A stretch of DNA of 64,000 nt from Pseudomonadota bacterium (GCA_018242425.1 JAFEBX010000003.1:1-64000); one strand, 5' to 3'. Counted from the first letter of the stretch, positions 20,494-30,166 are shown. The notes: a model not told the origin generated them from the sequence alone. A program made the numbers and translations.

Positions 20494-21594
20494 ATGAAAT
20501 CAAGTACCGGAGTCCATTTTGCCGGGCTCGATCATTTGCGAGCCTTGGCCGCGTTCATGGTCATCTGTTGGCATTTCACGCCGGTGGCGATCCACAAGGT
20601 CGACCAGGCCCCCGTGCTGATGCCGTTGTCCCTGTTGCATGAAGGGAACACCGGCGTGTCGCTGTTCATGGCCTTGTCGGGCTACCTGTTCGCCAAGCTG
20701 CTCGATGGCCGCGACATCCTGTTTGGCGAATTCGTCCGCAATCGCTTCCTCAGGCTTGCACCGTTGCTGTCGGTGGTGCTTGCGATCGAAATCTGGAACC
20801 TGACGAACAACCAGGGCTGGAAGTTCCATCGCGCCACGGAATTCATCGCCAAGGGCCTGGTCCTGCCGACATGGCCTAATGGCGGCTGGTCGATCGCGGT
20901 CGAATTCCACTTCTACCTGCTGCTCCCCTTCCTGTTGCGCTGGTCAAGAAACACAGTCGCCCCCTTGATTGCACTTCTCGTCGCGGCAGTCGCCCTGCGC
21001 ACCGGCGTCCACTTCCTGCGCGGCAATATCCAGGACCTTGCCTACTGGACGATCGGCGGACGGATCGACCAGTTCGTCCTGGGGATCCTCGCGTGGCGCT
21101 GCCGCCATCTGGCGACAGGCCGCCATACGGCCATCGCCTTCGGTGCCTTCACGGCATTCTGGTGGTGGCTCGACTCCCACGGCGGCCTGTACGGCACGCG
21201 TGACTCGGCCATCTGGATCCTGCAGCCAGCCATCGAAGGTGTGGCCTGGGCATTCTTGATCGCCTGGTACGACGCGAGGCAGGTTACGGATCAGTCGCGC
21301 ATCTCGCGCATCATCGGCGCGTTCGGCAGCATCTCGTTCTCGCTCTACCTGCTGCACTTCTACTGGATCTTCGGCTACGCGCGATCGCTGGCCGATGCCG
21401 GCTACCCGATCGAAAACCAGTATGCAGCGACGATGGCGGCATTGGTCTTCTACGTGCTGATGTTCTTCCCGGCCTGGGCGACCCACCAATTGATAGAGCG
21501 GCCATTCCTGCGCTGGCGCAGGAGCTATATCGCCACGCCCGGGGCTACCCGCGCGCCGGGGATGCAAGAAGCCGACAAGGGTCCTGCCGCCTGA
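20494..21594 (+). CDS. Acyltransferase 3 family membrane protein
   Basis: An integral membrane acyltransferase (OafA/NodX-like) of 366 residues. The N-terminus FAGLDHLRALAAFMVICWHF holds the conserved catalytic histidine and arginine region (LDHLRALA). About ten hydrophobic segments follow, with RFLRLAPLL and WSIAVEFHFYLLLPFLL as typical family landmarks. Such proteins acetylate or acylate cell-surface sugars or antibiotics; the substrate is not visible. It is followed by the convergent ABC-F gene only 15 bases away. Confidence 0.9.
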   Translation: MKSSTGVHFAGLDHLRALAAFMVICWHFTPVAIHKVDQAPVLMPLSLLHEGNTGVSLFMALSGYLFAKLLDGRDILFGEFVRNRFLRLAPLLSVVLAIEIWNLTNNQGWKFHRATEFIAKGLVLPTWPNGGWSIAVEFHFYLLLPFLLRWSRNTVAPLIALLVAAVALRTGVHFLRGNIQDLAYWTIGGRIDQFVLGILAWRCRHLATGRHTAIAFGAFTAFWWWLDSHGGLYGTRDSAIWILQPAIEGVAWAFLIAWYDARQVTDQSRISRIIGAFGSISFSLYLLHFYWIFGYARSLADAGYPIENQYAATMAALVFYVLMFFPAWATHQLIERPFLRWRRSYIATPGATRAPGMQEADKGPAA

Positions 21595-21609
21595 CGCGCA
21601 GGCCGATCG

Positions 21610-23472
21610 TCATTCGTACAACGCCAGCAACTCGCCTTCGGCTTCCTCCAGCTCGCTGCGCAACTGCATCTGGGTGCGACCGATATCGGCGACGCGCGCA
21701 CCATCGGAATACACCGCCGGATCGGCGAGTTGCGCATCGCATTCGGAGAGTTTCTCTTCGAGTCGCGCAACCCGCGCTTCGGCCTGCGCCAGCTTGTGCG
21801 GGTTGATCTTGCTGGCCGGCTTCTTCGCGACGGGTGCAGGCGCGGGCGCAGGAACTGGCGCAACCTCCTTCTTCGCTTCCGGTTTCGCTTCGCCCGCGGC
21901 CGGACGCGAACGCAGCCACGCCGCGTAATCGTCGAGGTCGCCGTTGAACGGCTCCACTTCGCCATCGTGCACGCGACTGAACTGGTCGCAGACCAGGCCG
22001 ATCAGGTGGCGGTCATGGCTGACCATCACGATCGCACCATCAAAATCACTGAGCGCTTCGGCCAGCGCCTCGCGCATCTCGAGGTCGAGATGGTTGGTCG
22101 GCTCGTCGAGCAGCAGCAGGTTGGGCTTGCGCCAGGCGATCAGCGCCAGCGCCAGGCGCGCCTTCTCGCCACCGGAGAAGTTGTCGATCACCTCGAACGC
22201 GCGATCGCCGACGAACTGCCAGCGCCCGAGGAAATTGCGGAAATCCTGGGTCGCGGTATTCGGCGACAGTTCCTTGAAGTGATCGATCGGCGAAGTGCCG
22301 GCGACCAGCGATTCCACCGTGTGCTGGGCGAAGTAGCCGATCACCAGGTCCGGATGCGCGATGCGTTCGCCGGCCATCGGTTCAAGATCGCCAACCAGCG
22401 TCTTCACCAGCGTCGACTTGCCGGCGCCGTTCGGACCGAGCAGGCCGATGCGATCGCCCGCCTCCAGTGCGAAGCCGACATTCGAAAGAATCTTCGCGCC
22501 CTCGCCATAGCCGGCATCGACGTGGCGCAACGACAGCAGTGAATTCGGCATGCGCGCCGGTTCCGGGAAATCGATGTGGATGCCGCGCTCGGCGCGCACC
22601 GCTTCCGTTCCCGTGAGCTTTTCCAGCCGCTTCATGCGGCTTTGCGCCTGGCGCGCCTTGCTGGCCTTGGCCTTGAAGCGATCGATGAACTTCTGCAGGT
22701 GCGCGCGTTCGGCCTGTTCCTTGTCGAACGCGATCTGCTGCTGGCGCAGGTGCTCGGCGCGCTGGCGCTCGAATGCGGTGTAGTTGCCGACGTAGAGCTT
22801 GGCCTTGCCGTCGTGCAGGTGGAGGATGTGGGTGGTGACGTTGTCGAGGAATTCGCGGTCGTGCGAAATCACCAGCAACGTGCCGTCGTAACGGCGCAGC
22901 CAGTCTTCCAGCCACACCACGGCATCAAGGTCGAGGTGGTTGGTCGGTTCGTCGAGCAGCAACAGGTCGCTCGGCGTCATCAGCGCGCGCGCCACGTTCA
23001 GGCGCACGCGCCAACCGCCGGAGAAATCGGAGACCGGGCGATCATGCGTCGTCGCCGGGAACCCGAGGCCGTGCAGCAGGCGGCCGGCGCGCGCATCGGC
23101 GTCGTAACCGTTGAGTTCGGCCAGGCGGTGGTGCGCTTCGGCGACCGCCTCCCAGTCCTCGTTGATCATCGCCTCGCGTTCCATGCGCACGGCATCGTGC
23201 AGCGAGGCATCACCCGACAGCACGAAATCGAGCGCGGGATCGGGCAGGTGCGGCGTTTCCTGGGCCACGCTTGCGATGCGCGCCTTGCCGGGGAGATCGA
23301 GGTCTCCCTTGTCGGGTTCGACATCGCCCAGCAATGCAGCGAACAGGGACGATTTGCCGGCGCCATTGCGGCCGACCACGCCGACGCGATACCCGGCGTG
23401 GAGGGCCAGGTCGACATCGGACAGCAGCAGGCGTTCGCCCCGGCGCAGGGCGAAATTGCGGAAGGAGATCAT
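21610..23472 (-). CDS. ABC-F family ATPase (YheS-like)
   Basis: A soluble protein with two ABC domains and no membrane segments, 620 residues. First Walker A GRNGAGKSS (~34-42) with signature FSGGWRVRLNVARAL; second Walker A GPNGAGKST with signature FSGGEKARLALAL. Each Walker B is followed by a LLLDEPTNHLDL motif. The linker between domains is Lys/Arg-rich (KFIDRFKAKASKARQAQSR), as in ABC-F translation factors. The C-terminus is a Pro/Ala stretch and a coiled coil. It most resembles YheS, which acts on the ribosome; a role in antibiotic protection cannot be judged. Confidence 0.93.
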   Translation of the reverse strand: MISFRNFALRRGERLLLSDVDLALHAGYRVGVVGRNGAGKSSLFAALLGDVEPDKGDLDLPGKARIASVAQETPHLPDPALDFVLSGDASLHDAVRMEREAMINEDWEAVAEAHHRLAELNGYDADARAGRLLHGLGFPATTHDRPVSDFSGGWRVRLNVARALMTPSDLLLLDEPTNHLDLDAVVWLEDWLRRYDGTLLVISHDREFLDNVTTHILHLHDGKAKLYVGNYTAFERQRAEHLRQQQIAFDKEQAERAHLQKFIDRFKAKASKARQAQSRMKRLEKLTGTEAVRAERGIHIDFPEPARMPNSLLSLRHVDAGYGEGAKILSNVGFALEAGDRIGLLGPNGAGKSTLVKTLVGDLEPMAGERIAHPDLVIGYFAQHTVESLVAGTSPIDHFKELSPNTATQDFRNFLGRWQFVGDRAFEVIDNFSGGEKARLALALIAWRKPNLLLLDEPTNHLDLEMREALAEALSDFDGAIVMVSHDRHLIGLVCDQFSRVHDGEVEPFNGDLDDYAAWLRSRPAAGEAKPEAKKEVAPVPAPAPAPVAKKPASKINPHKLAQAEARVARLEEKLSECDAQLADPAVYSDGARVADIGRTQMQLRSELEEAEGELLALYE

Positions 23473-23502
23473 CCCCCTATTTTAGCCCGTCAGAACCCAC
23501 AT

Positions 23503-23622
23503 GCGCTCCGTCGCGAGCGATGGCCTGCGGTTCGTGGCGGAGCGGAGCAAGCGCAGCGTATATGCAAATACGTGAGCATTGCGAGCACCGCACGCGGACC
23601 GCAGGGCGAGCGCAGCAGGAGC
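23503..23622. repeat. long imperfect palindrome between ABC-F and M28 genes
   Basis: The 120 bases between the M28 stop and the ABC-F start can fold into one long imperfect dyad centred near 23564. The core is CGTAT-ATGCAA-ATACG (23557-23572). The outer arms share CGCTCC and CCTGCGGT blocks (23504-23533 against 23593-23621). It looks like a dispersed intergenic repeat and could also end ABC-F transcription. No coding potential is apparent. Confidence 0.55.
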
Positions 23623-23623
23623 G

Positions 23624-25240
23624 TCAATCCTTGTCGGGATCGTCCACCTTGAACGGATTACTCTTGCTCGGCGCGGTCGGCAGCGGCGGGCGCGGCAACA
23701 CGGCATCGCTGTTGGCGGCCTGCCACAGCATCGCCGCCAGCACCGTCGCGGCCTGGCGGACGTCGTCCGGCGGGGCGTGGTCGAGGGTGTCGATGTTCGA
23801 ATGGTGGACGCGGCTGCCGTAATCGAGCGGATCCTGGATGAACTGGAAGCCCGGCAATCCCACCGCCTGCATGTACTCGTGGTCGGTGCCGCCGGTGCGA
23901 CTGGTCACGACGGTGCCCGCGCCCATGTCGGCGAACGGACTCAGCCACTTCTTGAGCAGGGGCTCGGCCGCCACGTTGTTCTCGGCGTAGATGCCGCGGA
24001 TCTTGCCGGCACCGTTGTCGAGGTTGAAATAGGCCTTGAGCTGGTCGTAGCCGGCGCCCTTGGTGATCGGGAACTTCGTCGTCCATTTGGCGAAGCGCTC
24101 GACGCCATAGGCGTTGCGATCGACCGGCCGGGTGGCAAGGTGCTTCTCGATGTAGGCGATCGAGCCGAGCAGGCCCTGCTCCTCGCCCGACCACAGCGCG
24201 AAACGGATCGTCCGCTTCGGCTGCACGCCGAGGCTCTTGATGATGCGCGCGGCCTCGATCACGATCACGCTCGGCACGCCATCGTCGGTCGCGCCGTCGG
24301 CGGCGATCCAGCTGTCGAAGTGGCCGCCGGCCATGACATAGCCGGCGTTGGGATCGCTGCCGGCGATGTCGGCAATCAGATAGTCGGCGGTGGTGTCGGC
24401 ATCATTGGTATGCGCGGCGATGGCGAGACTGATGACCGGCGGCTTGCCCGTGGTCTCAAGTCGCGCAAGGCGGCGATAGTCTTCCGACGACAGCTCCATG
24501 AACGGCAATTCGAGCCGCTTCGCCGGATCGATGTTGTAGCCCTCGCCGGTGACCAGGCCATTCTCGCGATAGCTCTTGCGCACCATCGCGACCGCGCCTT
24601 CGGCCTTGAGGAACTGCGACAACTCGCGCGCGAAGGCCACCGATTTGGTGAACCCCTTGTATGGTTCCAGTTCGTCGCTCGGCAGGTCGTACTTGTCGAG
24701 GTCAGCGAGCTCCTTGCCGTCGTAACGATGGAACTGCCCCTTCTCCGACTGGCTGGCCTCGCCCGGCAGCGTGACCAGCACGATCTTGCCGGCGAGCTTG
24801 CCGCGCCATTTCTCGAAATGTTCCTTCTTGCTCATCGGCGCCAGGATCACCGGCGCGGTGATGGTGCCGTTGGTCGGCGGCGTCCACGCGACCGGGATCG
24901 CATGCATGGTGATCGCGCGCGGCTGCACCACCTTCGCATCCCAGGAATCGAGGTTCCAGTTGACGCCGAACGGGTACGACTCCTTGTGGATGTTGCTCAA
25001 TCCGTAGGCATGGAACTTGCCCAGCGCCCAATCGGCGGCCTTGTCGAAATTCTCGGAGTTGGTCAGGCGCGGGCCGATGCCGTCCATCAATTCCGACGCA
25101 TTGGCCATGGCCTGGCTGTGGCTCAGGCCCTCGTTGACGATTTTCGCGATCTGCGCATCGGTGGCGTCACCGGGCGCTGCCTGCAAAGGCTGCGCGAGGA
25201 GGAACAGCGTGGTGGCGACGGCGAGGAGCTTGCGTTGCAT
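23624..25240 (-). CDS. Exported M28 family zinc metallopeptidase
   Basis: A secreted or periplasmic peptidase of 538 residues. The signal peptide (LLAVATTLFLLAQPLQA) is followed by an N-terminal segment, a PA-like insertion (~130-260), and the M28 catalytic domain. The metal and catalytic residues of the family are present: H307 and D309 (GGHFDSW), D319/D320 (ATDDG), E353/E354 (SGEEQGLLGS), D408 (FNLDNGAG) and a C-terminal histidine in VHHSNIDTL. AAGGAAA precedes ATG 25240. It belongs to the aminopeptidase/carboxypeptidase Q-like group. Confidence 0.9.
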   Translation of the reverse strand: MQRKLLAVATTLFLLAQPLQAAPGDATDAQIAKIVNEGLSHSQAMANASELMDGIGPRLTNSENFDKAADWALGKFHAYGLSNIHKESYPFGVNWNLDSWDAKVVQPRAITMHAIPVAWTPPTNGTITAPVILAPMSKKEHFEKWRGKLAGKIVLVTLPGEASQSEKGQFHRYDGKELADLDKYDLPSDELEPYKGFTKSVAFARELSQFLKAEGAVAMVRKSYRENGLVTGEGYNIDPAKRLELPFMELSSEDYRRLARLETTGKPPVISLAIAAHTNDADTTADYLIADIAGSDPNAGYVMAGGHFDSWIAADGATDDGVPSVIVIEAARIIKSLGVQPKRTIRFALWSGEEQGLLGSIAYIEKHLATRPVDRNAYGVERFAKWTTKFPITKGAGYDQLKAYFNLDNGAGKIRGIYAENNVAAEPLLKKWLSPFADMGAGTVVTSRTGGTDHEYMQAVGLPGFQFIQDPLDYGSRVHHSNIDTLDHAPPDDVRQAATVLAAMLWQAANSDAVLPRPPLPTAPSKSNPFKVDDPDKD

Positions 25241-25266
25241 GAGTGTGTTTCCTTCGTGAATTCAGG

Positions 25267-26895
25267 TCATTTCGCCGTCGTTTCGACCGGCACCTTGGGC
25301 AGGTCGGCGGGCAACTTCACGCCCGGTCGCGCGACGCGATACATCTCCCACGCAATCACCCGCGACAGTGCGCGACGATCGCTGCCGATGGCATAGAGAT
25401 CGCCATGGGTGCGATCGGGAACGAAGCGGAAATCGGTCTTGGCACCCACCGACTTCATCGCCGCCTCGAGCTTGCGTGCGGCGCCATCGAGATAGAAGGT
25501 GTCGGCGGTGCCGACGATCAGGTGGACCTTGCCGTCGAGATCGGGCTTGAGCGTTTTCCATTGCGTGGTGATGCGATGGGCGACGTCGTAGTGATCACGC
25601 CAGTAGGCGACGACCTGCGGATCGACCGCACCGGTGCGGCGATCGAACATCTGCATCGGGCGACCGTCGGTGCCGCGCGGCGAGAACACCCATTCGAAGG
25701 ACGCCATCTGCCCGCCAACCGGGCCGGTCACTTCCTCGAGCTTGGCGAACTGCTCGAAGCTGGCGATCACCATGGCGTGGTCGCGCACCAGCGGGATCGG
25801 CGTGCCATCGGCGTGGTGGTAGACATTCGCGTTCGGCGCGTAGAGATCGGCGCCGGTGAAATCGTGGAAGTCGCTGGGATCGGGCGCGGTCGGCCAACCG
25901 CCGCCGAACACCTTGGGATAGCGCACCTGCAGCCACAGCGATGCCCAGCCACCGGAGGAGTGACCCGTGACGAAGCGGCTCGCCGGCTTGCCATCGGTGC
26001 GGTAGTCGCGATCGACCTGCGGGATCAATTCTTCCGTGAGCGCCGCGCCCCACGGTCCGTTGTTCACCGAATCGGCGAATTCATGCGTGCCGGTCGCACT
26101 CGATTCGTCGAGGAAAACCCAGATCATCGGCGGCGTGTCGCCCTTCTCCATGCTGGCCGACGCCGATGCAGCGGGATACAGCGAATTGCGCAGGTTACCG
26201 CCGAAGCCATGGGTGGAATAGGCGATCGGGTAACGCGCCTTGGTGTCCTTCTCGTAACCGGGCGGCAACACCACCCAACCGCGCATGTGGATCGGACGCC
26301 CCCAGAACGCACTGAGCTTCGGGCTGACGATGTCGAGCAGCTTCACGTGCGGCTTGGCAGCGAGGACTTGCGCACGCATCGCTTCCGGCATGGCTTTCGG
26401 CAGGTCCCAGTAGTCGCCCGGCGCCGGTTCGCGCTGGTCGAGCATGATCAACGGCAGGTCGCCGCCCTTGCCGAGCGTGATCTTGCGTGGCGCACTCGAG
26501 ATGTCGTCGCTGCTGCCGCCGTAATTGTTGTCGCGGGCGGTATCGAGCACCGCCTGGATGTAGTAATCGCCAGCCGGCAATGCCGCGAGTCCGGTCGGAT
26601 ATGCCATCGTTTCAGTGTCGACCACGAACGACTGGCCCGCAGCCATGCCCGGCACGTCCATGCCGATCAACGCGCCGTTGCTGCGACCGAAGGGACTGAC
26701 TTCGACCCGTGTGACCTTGCCGTCCTTCGCCGCCTTCTCGGCTTCCGCTGCCGGCTGCAGGCTCACCAGCAGGCGACCCGATGCCGATGCACTGCCCGCG
26801 GGCAATTCGACGCGCAAGGGCGTCCCGGCGAGCGCGGACTGACAGGCAACGATCAGCGCAACCGCCAGCACCTGGCGCGGCATCGATTTCGACAT
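25267..26895 (-). CDS. Exported putative esterase (esterase D/PF00756 type)
   Basis: A predicted exported hydrolase of 542 residues starting at ATG 26895 with GGGGAG upstream. The signal peptide is MPRQVLAVALIVACQSALAG. A beta-rich N-terminal domain (~25-190) precedes an alpha/beta hydrolase domain. The latter shows GWVVLPPGYEKD, the HGFGGN oxyanion region, the nucleophile elbow VTGHSSGGWAS and a C-terminal histidine in VPDRTHGDLY. It is 26 bases upstream of the M28 peptidase, so the two hydrolases are probably one operon. The substrate is unknown. Confidence 0.85.
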   Translation of the reverse strand: MSKSMPRQVLAVALIVACQSALAGTPLRVELPAGSASASGRLLVSLQPAAEAEKAAKDGKVTRVEVSPFGRSNGALIGMDVPGMAAGQSFVVDTETMAYPTGLAALPAGDYYIQAVLDTARDNNYGGSSDDISSAPRKITLGKGGDLPLIMLDQREPAPGDYWDLPKAMPEAMRAQVLAAKPHVKLLDIVSPKLSAFWGRPIHMRGWVVLPPGYEKDTKARYPIAYSTHGFGGNLRNSLYPAASASASMEKGDTPPMIWVFLDESSATGTHEFADSVNNGPWGAALTEELIPQVDRDYRTDGKPASRFVTGHSSGGWASLWLQVRYPKVFGGGWPTAPDPSDFHDFTGADLYAPNANVYHHADGTPIPLVRDHAMVIASFEQFAKLEEVTGPVGGQMASFEWVFSPRGTDGRPMQMFDRRTGAVDPQVVAYWRDHYDVAHRITTQWKTLKPDLDGKVHLIVGTADTFYLDGAARKLEAAMKSVGAKTDFRFVPDRTHGDLYAIGSDRRALSRVIAWEMYRVARPGVKLPADLPKVPVETTAK

Positions 26896-26936
26896 GGCAC
26901 GACTCCCCGGGGACGAATCCTCCGAGTGTGCGCCTC

Positions 26937-26966
26937 CGAAAAGACCCGTGGCATATGCCACAGGTC
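26937..26966 (-). terminator. rho-independent terminator of btuB
   Basis: On the minus strand a 12-base-pair stem, GACCTGTGGCAT/ATGCCACGGGTC (one U-G pair), is followed by TTTT. It lies 34 bases downstream of the btuB stop codon and just before the esterase gene, so it should separate btuB from the hydrolase operon. Confidence 0.75.
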
Positions 26967-26999
26967 ATCTTCCGCTTTGCTGCAGGCGCAGCAGGGGCG

Positions 27000-28886
27000 T
27001 TACTGCTTCGGGGACCAGCGCGCCGAGAACATCAGCGTGCGCCCGGCCTGGTTGTACCAGCGCGAGGTTTCGTAGGCCTTGTCGAAGATGTTCTGTGCCG
27101 TCAGCTGCAAAGTCCACGCAGCATCCGGGCGATACGCCACGCGCAGGTCGCTGGTGGCGTAACCGCCCATGCGCACGAGGTTGGACGGATCGTCGTAGCG
27201 ATGGCTGGCGGCATTGATGGACGCACCGACGCTCCACTTGCCGGACGCGCCAAGTTTGCGATCGGCATCGATGCGTCCCATGCGCTGCGGACGACGGTTG
27301 AGCAGGTTGTCGTAGTCGGCGCCCGGAGTGCGATTGCGCGGATCGATCACGCTGGCGGTCGCGTTGATGTCCCACTGCGCCAGCGTGGTGCCGAGCGTGG
27401 CCTCGACGCCATCGACGCGCGCGCGCTGGATGTTGTCGGGCATGCCCCAGGGACTGCGCGGTGAAGTCAGGAAGGGATTGAACGCGATCAGGTCGCGCAA
27501 TTCGTTGCGATAGGCATGCACGCTCCAGCGCCCCCAACCATGCGAACCGTCGACGCCGAGTTCGATGCTGCGCGAGGTTTCCGGGCGCAGGCCGGGATTG
27601 CTGTAACCCGGGTAGTAGAGGTCGTTGAAGGTTGGTGCACGGAAGGCGGTGCCGTAGCTCGCGCTCACGCGCAGTGCCTTGGCGATGTCCCAGCCCCAGG
27701 CGACGTGGCCGGTGTCGTGCTTGCCGAACTGGCTGTTGTCCTCGTGGCGTGCGCCCAGTTGCAGGTGCTGCGAACCGAAATCACCGCGCCAGTCGGCGAA
27801 CACGGCGTGCGTATTGCGGCGCGTGGCATCGAAGATGGTGTCGCTTGCCAGCGAATCGCGCTGCCAGTCGACGCCAACGCTGGCGAGATTCGTGCGCGTG
27901 CCGATGTCGGCCTTGAGGCTGGCGGTATCCCGACGCGTGTTGATGTAGCCGACAAATCCGTAATCACCATAGTTCTTCGACTGGTCGTCGTTGCGCCCGG
28001 CGTTGAGGTCGAACGCCAGCCATGCCAGCGGCGCGTACTGCACGTGCGCGCCGGCGACCTGCTGCACGATCTTGCTGCGATTGGCCCAGGAGCCGTCGAA
28101 TTCATTGTCGCCCTCGACGCGCATCACGCGGGCGTCGGCCTTCCAGTCCTCATTGAAGCGGTAGCCGAGCGCGACATTGGCGGAACGGTTGCGGTAGCCA
28201 TCGCGATCGGGCTCGTACGTGCCGCAACCGGCGAAGGTGACCGGATCGCCATTGCAGGCATTGAAGCCGCGGGTGCGATCGTAGCCGACGTTGGCGGAAT
28301 ACCACAGGCCGCCGTGGCGACCATCGATGCCGGCATCGCCCTTCCAGGTGTCGTAGGTACCGAAGGACACGCCGACATGCGGCGCCACGCCATCGGTATT
28401 GGGGCGACGGGTGAATATCTGGATCACGCCACCCATCGCTTCCGATCCGTAAAGCGACGACAGCGGCCCGCGCACGATTTCGACGCGCTCGATCTGTGAC
28501 ACAGGGATGTCGGTGAGCGCGGCGAAACCGGCCGACACCGAACCGACCTTGACGCCGTCGATCATCACCAGGGTCTGGCCGTTGCCGGTCCCGCGCATGA
28601 ATACCGCCGAGATCTTGCCTTCGCCACCCTGGTTGTAGATGGCGAGCCCGGGCTGGCCGCGCAACAGTTCCGGCAGCGACGACGGCTGCAGGCGTTCGAT
28701 GTCGGCCCGCGTGATGGTGGTGCTGGCGGCGAGTGTTGCCGGGCCGCGTTCGCTGCGGGTGCCGGTGACGGTCACGCTGTCGAGTGCGTTGTCGTCTGTC
28801 TGCTGTTGCGCGAGCGCCGACGGGGACATGGCGAACGCAAGCGCAATGACGAGCGCGCGTTGGGATAGGGATTGCTTGGATGGCAT
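27000..28886 (-). CDS. btuB: TonB-dependent vitamin B12 receptor BtuB
   Basis: An outer-membrane receptor of 628 residues that imports cobalamins with TonB energy. ATG 28886 begins a signal peptide (LVIALAFAMSPSALAQQ). The TonB box region is DSVTVTGTRSERG. The plug domain contains QPSSLPELLRGQPGLAIYNQ and ERVEIVRGPLSSLYGSEAMG. The 22-strand barrel ends with the aromatic-containing MFSARWSPKQ. Assignment to BtuB rests on the plug and barrel sequence together with a cobalamin riboswitch in the 5' leader. It is transcribed alone and followed by a terminator. Confidence 0.92.
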   Translation of the reverse strand: MPSKQSLSQRALVIALAFAMSPSALAQQQTDDNALDSVTVTGTRSERGPATLAASTTITRADIERLQPSSLPELLRGQPGLAIYNQGGEGKISAVFMRGTGNGQTLVMIDGVKVGSVSAGFAALTDIPVSQIERVEIVRGPLSSLYGSEAMGGVIQIFTRRPNTDGVAPHVGVSFGTYDTWKGDAGIDGRHGGLWYSANVGYDRTRGFNACNGDPVTFAGCGTYEPDRDGYRNRSANVALGYRFNEDWKADARVMRVEGDNEFDGSWANRSKIVQQVAGAHVQYAPLAWLAFDLNAGRNDDQSKNYGDYGFVGYINTRRDTASLKADIGTRTNLASVGVDWQRDSLASDTIFDATRRNTHAVFADWRGDFGSQHLQLGARHEDNSQFGKHDTGHVAWGWDIAKALRVSASYGTAFRAPTFNDLYYPGYSNPGLRPETSRSIELGVDGSHGWGRWSVHAYRNELRDLIAFNPFLTSPRSPWGMPDNIQRARVDGVEATLGTTLAQWDINATASVIDPRNRTPGADYDNLLNRRPQRMGRIDADRKLGASGKWSVGASINAASHRYDDPSNLVRMGGYATSDLRVAYRPDAAWTLQLTAQNIFDKAYETSRWYNQAGRTLMFSARWSPKQ

Positions 28887-28974
28887 GTGGGCTCCTGCTC
28901 CGCGCCTGCCCGCGCGGGAAAGTCGATGGAAGACATGCAGGAACACGTAACGGACACGCGGTTGGCCGCGATCA

Positions 28975-29205
28975 CCGCCACCATGCCCACCGCATGTCCG
29001 GGAATGCTTCGGCCGGTCTCCGGGCTCGCGAGCGTTGCGGATCGGCGCCTTCCCATGCTCGAGGCACAGTGGCATTCGCCGATCCCGAACCAGCCTGCTC
29101 ATCAGGAGCCGTGGTTCTGCTCGCCTACCGTTGCGGGGGCAGCTCCGGAATTTCACCGGATTCCCGTTTCAACCGCTCGCGCGGTCACCGAGGCCCGCAC
29201 AGTCT
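28975..29205 (-). promoter_or_regulatory. cobalamin (AdoCbl) riboswitch upstream of btuB
   Basis: The minus strand carries the core of a cobalamin riboswitch. The 5' part has GGTGAAATTCCGGAGCTG followed by CCCCCGCAACGGT (about 29126-29157). The middle part has GCCACTG and GGGAAGGC (about 29050-29090). The B12 box AGCCCGGAGACCGGCC is at about 29011-29026. An expression-platform hairpin region and the btuB start follow. High cobalamin should repress btuB. The outer boundaries are approximate. Confidence 0.93.
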
Positions 29206-29259
29206 ACCCGATCGCCGGCGGCTACACTTGGCGCTGGCAACGCTGCGCGATCCCACCCC

Positions 29260-30156
29260 ATGAGCCTGCAACTCCACATCGACCTCGCCCGCTGGCTGCG
29301 CGACCGCCTCGACGACGGCACGTCCCGCGAGATGGTGATGGCCTCGATGCTCAACACCGGCTACGACGCCAAGACCACCGAAGAGGCCTGCGCGCTCGCT
29401 TTCGACACCACGGACAAGCTCGACGCCATCATCGCCAAGCATGCGAAGAATGCGGAGAACGCCAAACCCCCCGCGACCTGGGCCGAAGAATTCACGCCGG
29501 CGTATCCGATTCCCCTGGCGGAAGCGCGCAATCGCGTTCCCTCCGACCACGGCGACATCCAGATCGTCGCGCGATCCGGCCGTCCCTACGTGCTGGCGCT
29601 GGCCAACTTCATGACCGCGGACGAATGCCGCGAACTGATCGAATACGCACGCGGCCGCATCAGCCGCGCCACCGTGGTCAACAGCGTGGATGGCGGCGAC
29701 CTCGTCGACGAACGCCGCACCAGCGAACTGGTGATGTTGCGCCTCGCCGAAACGCCGTTGATCGATCGCATCGACAAACGCATCGAGGCATTGACCGGCA
29801 TCCCGGTGCCGCACGGCGAAGGCCTGCAGGTGATGCGCTACACCGTCGGCGCCGAATACCAGGCGCATTACGACTATTTCGATTTCGCATCCCCCGGCGA
29901 AGCCATGCACCTCAAGTTCGGCCAGCGCGTCGCGACCCTGGTGATGTACCTCAATGATGTCGACGGCGGCGGCCAGACCACGTTCCCCAATGGCGACATC
30001 GAAGTGGTGCCGCAAACCGGCCACGCGGTCTATTTCGCCTATACCGATCGCGAAGGCCGCAGCGACACCATGTCATTCCATGGCGGCGCGCCGGTGACCG
30101 CGGGCGAGAAGTGGATCGCCACCAAATGGATGCGCGAGCGCCCGTACCACTCCTGA
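29260..30156 (+). CDS. Prolyl 4-hydroxylase-like 2-oxoglutarate/Fe(II) oxygenase
   Basis: A cytosolic dioxygenase of 298 residues. The C-terminal P4Hc domain (~105-298) has the iron ligands H and D in HYDYFDF, the distal histidine in SFHGGAPVTAGEKWIATKW and the 2-oxoglutarate-binding lysine in the same stretch (GEKW). LVMYLNDVDGGGQTTFPNG is a typical landmark. The N-terminal ~90 residues are helical. Bacterial relatives hydroxylate proline or peptides such as those of EF-Tu; the target here is unknown. It is divergent from btuB and starts a rightward operon. Confidence 0.92.
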   Translation: MSLQLHIDLARWLRDRLDDGTSREMVMASMLNTGYDAKTTEEACALAFDTTDKLDAIIAKHAKNAENAKPPATWAEEFTPAYPIPLAEARNRVPSDHGDIQIVARSGRPYVLALANFMTADECRELIEYARGRISRATVVNSVDGGDLVDERRTSELVMLRLAETPLIDRIDKRIEALTGIPVPHGEGLQVMRYTVGAEYQAHYDYFDFASPGEAMHLKFGQRVATLVMYLNDVDGGGQTTFPNGDIEVVPQTGHAVYFAYTDREGRSDTMSFHGGAPVTAGEKWIATKWMRERPYHS

Positions 30157-30166
30157 GGACTTCGCG

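Noticed and set aside
28887-29156. In-frame extension of btuB by 90 codons
   Set aside because: The extension covers the cobalamin riboswitch and precedes a clear signal peptide start at 28886.
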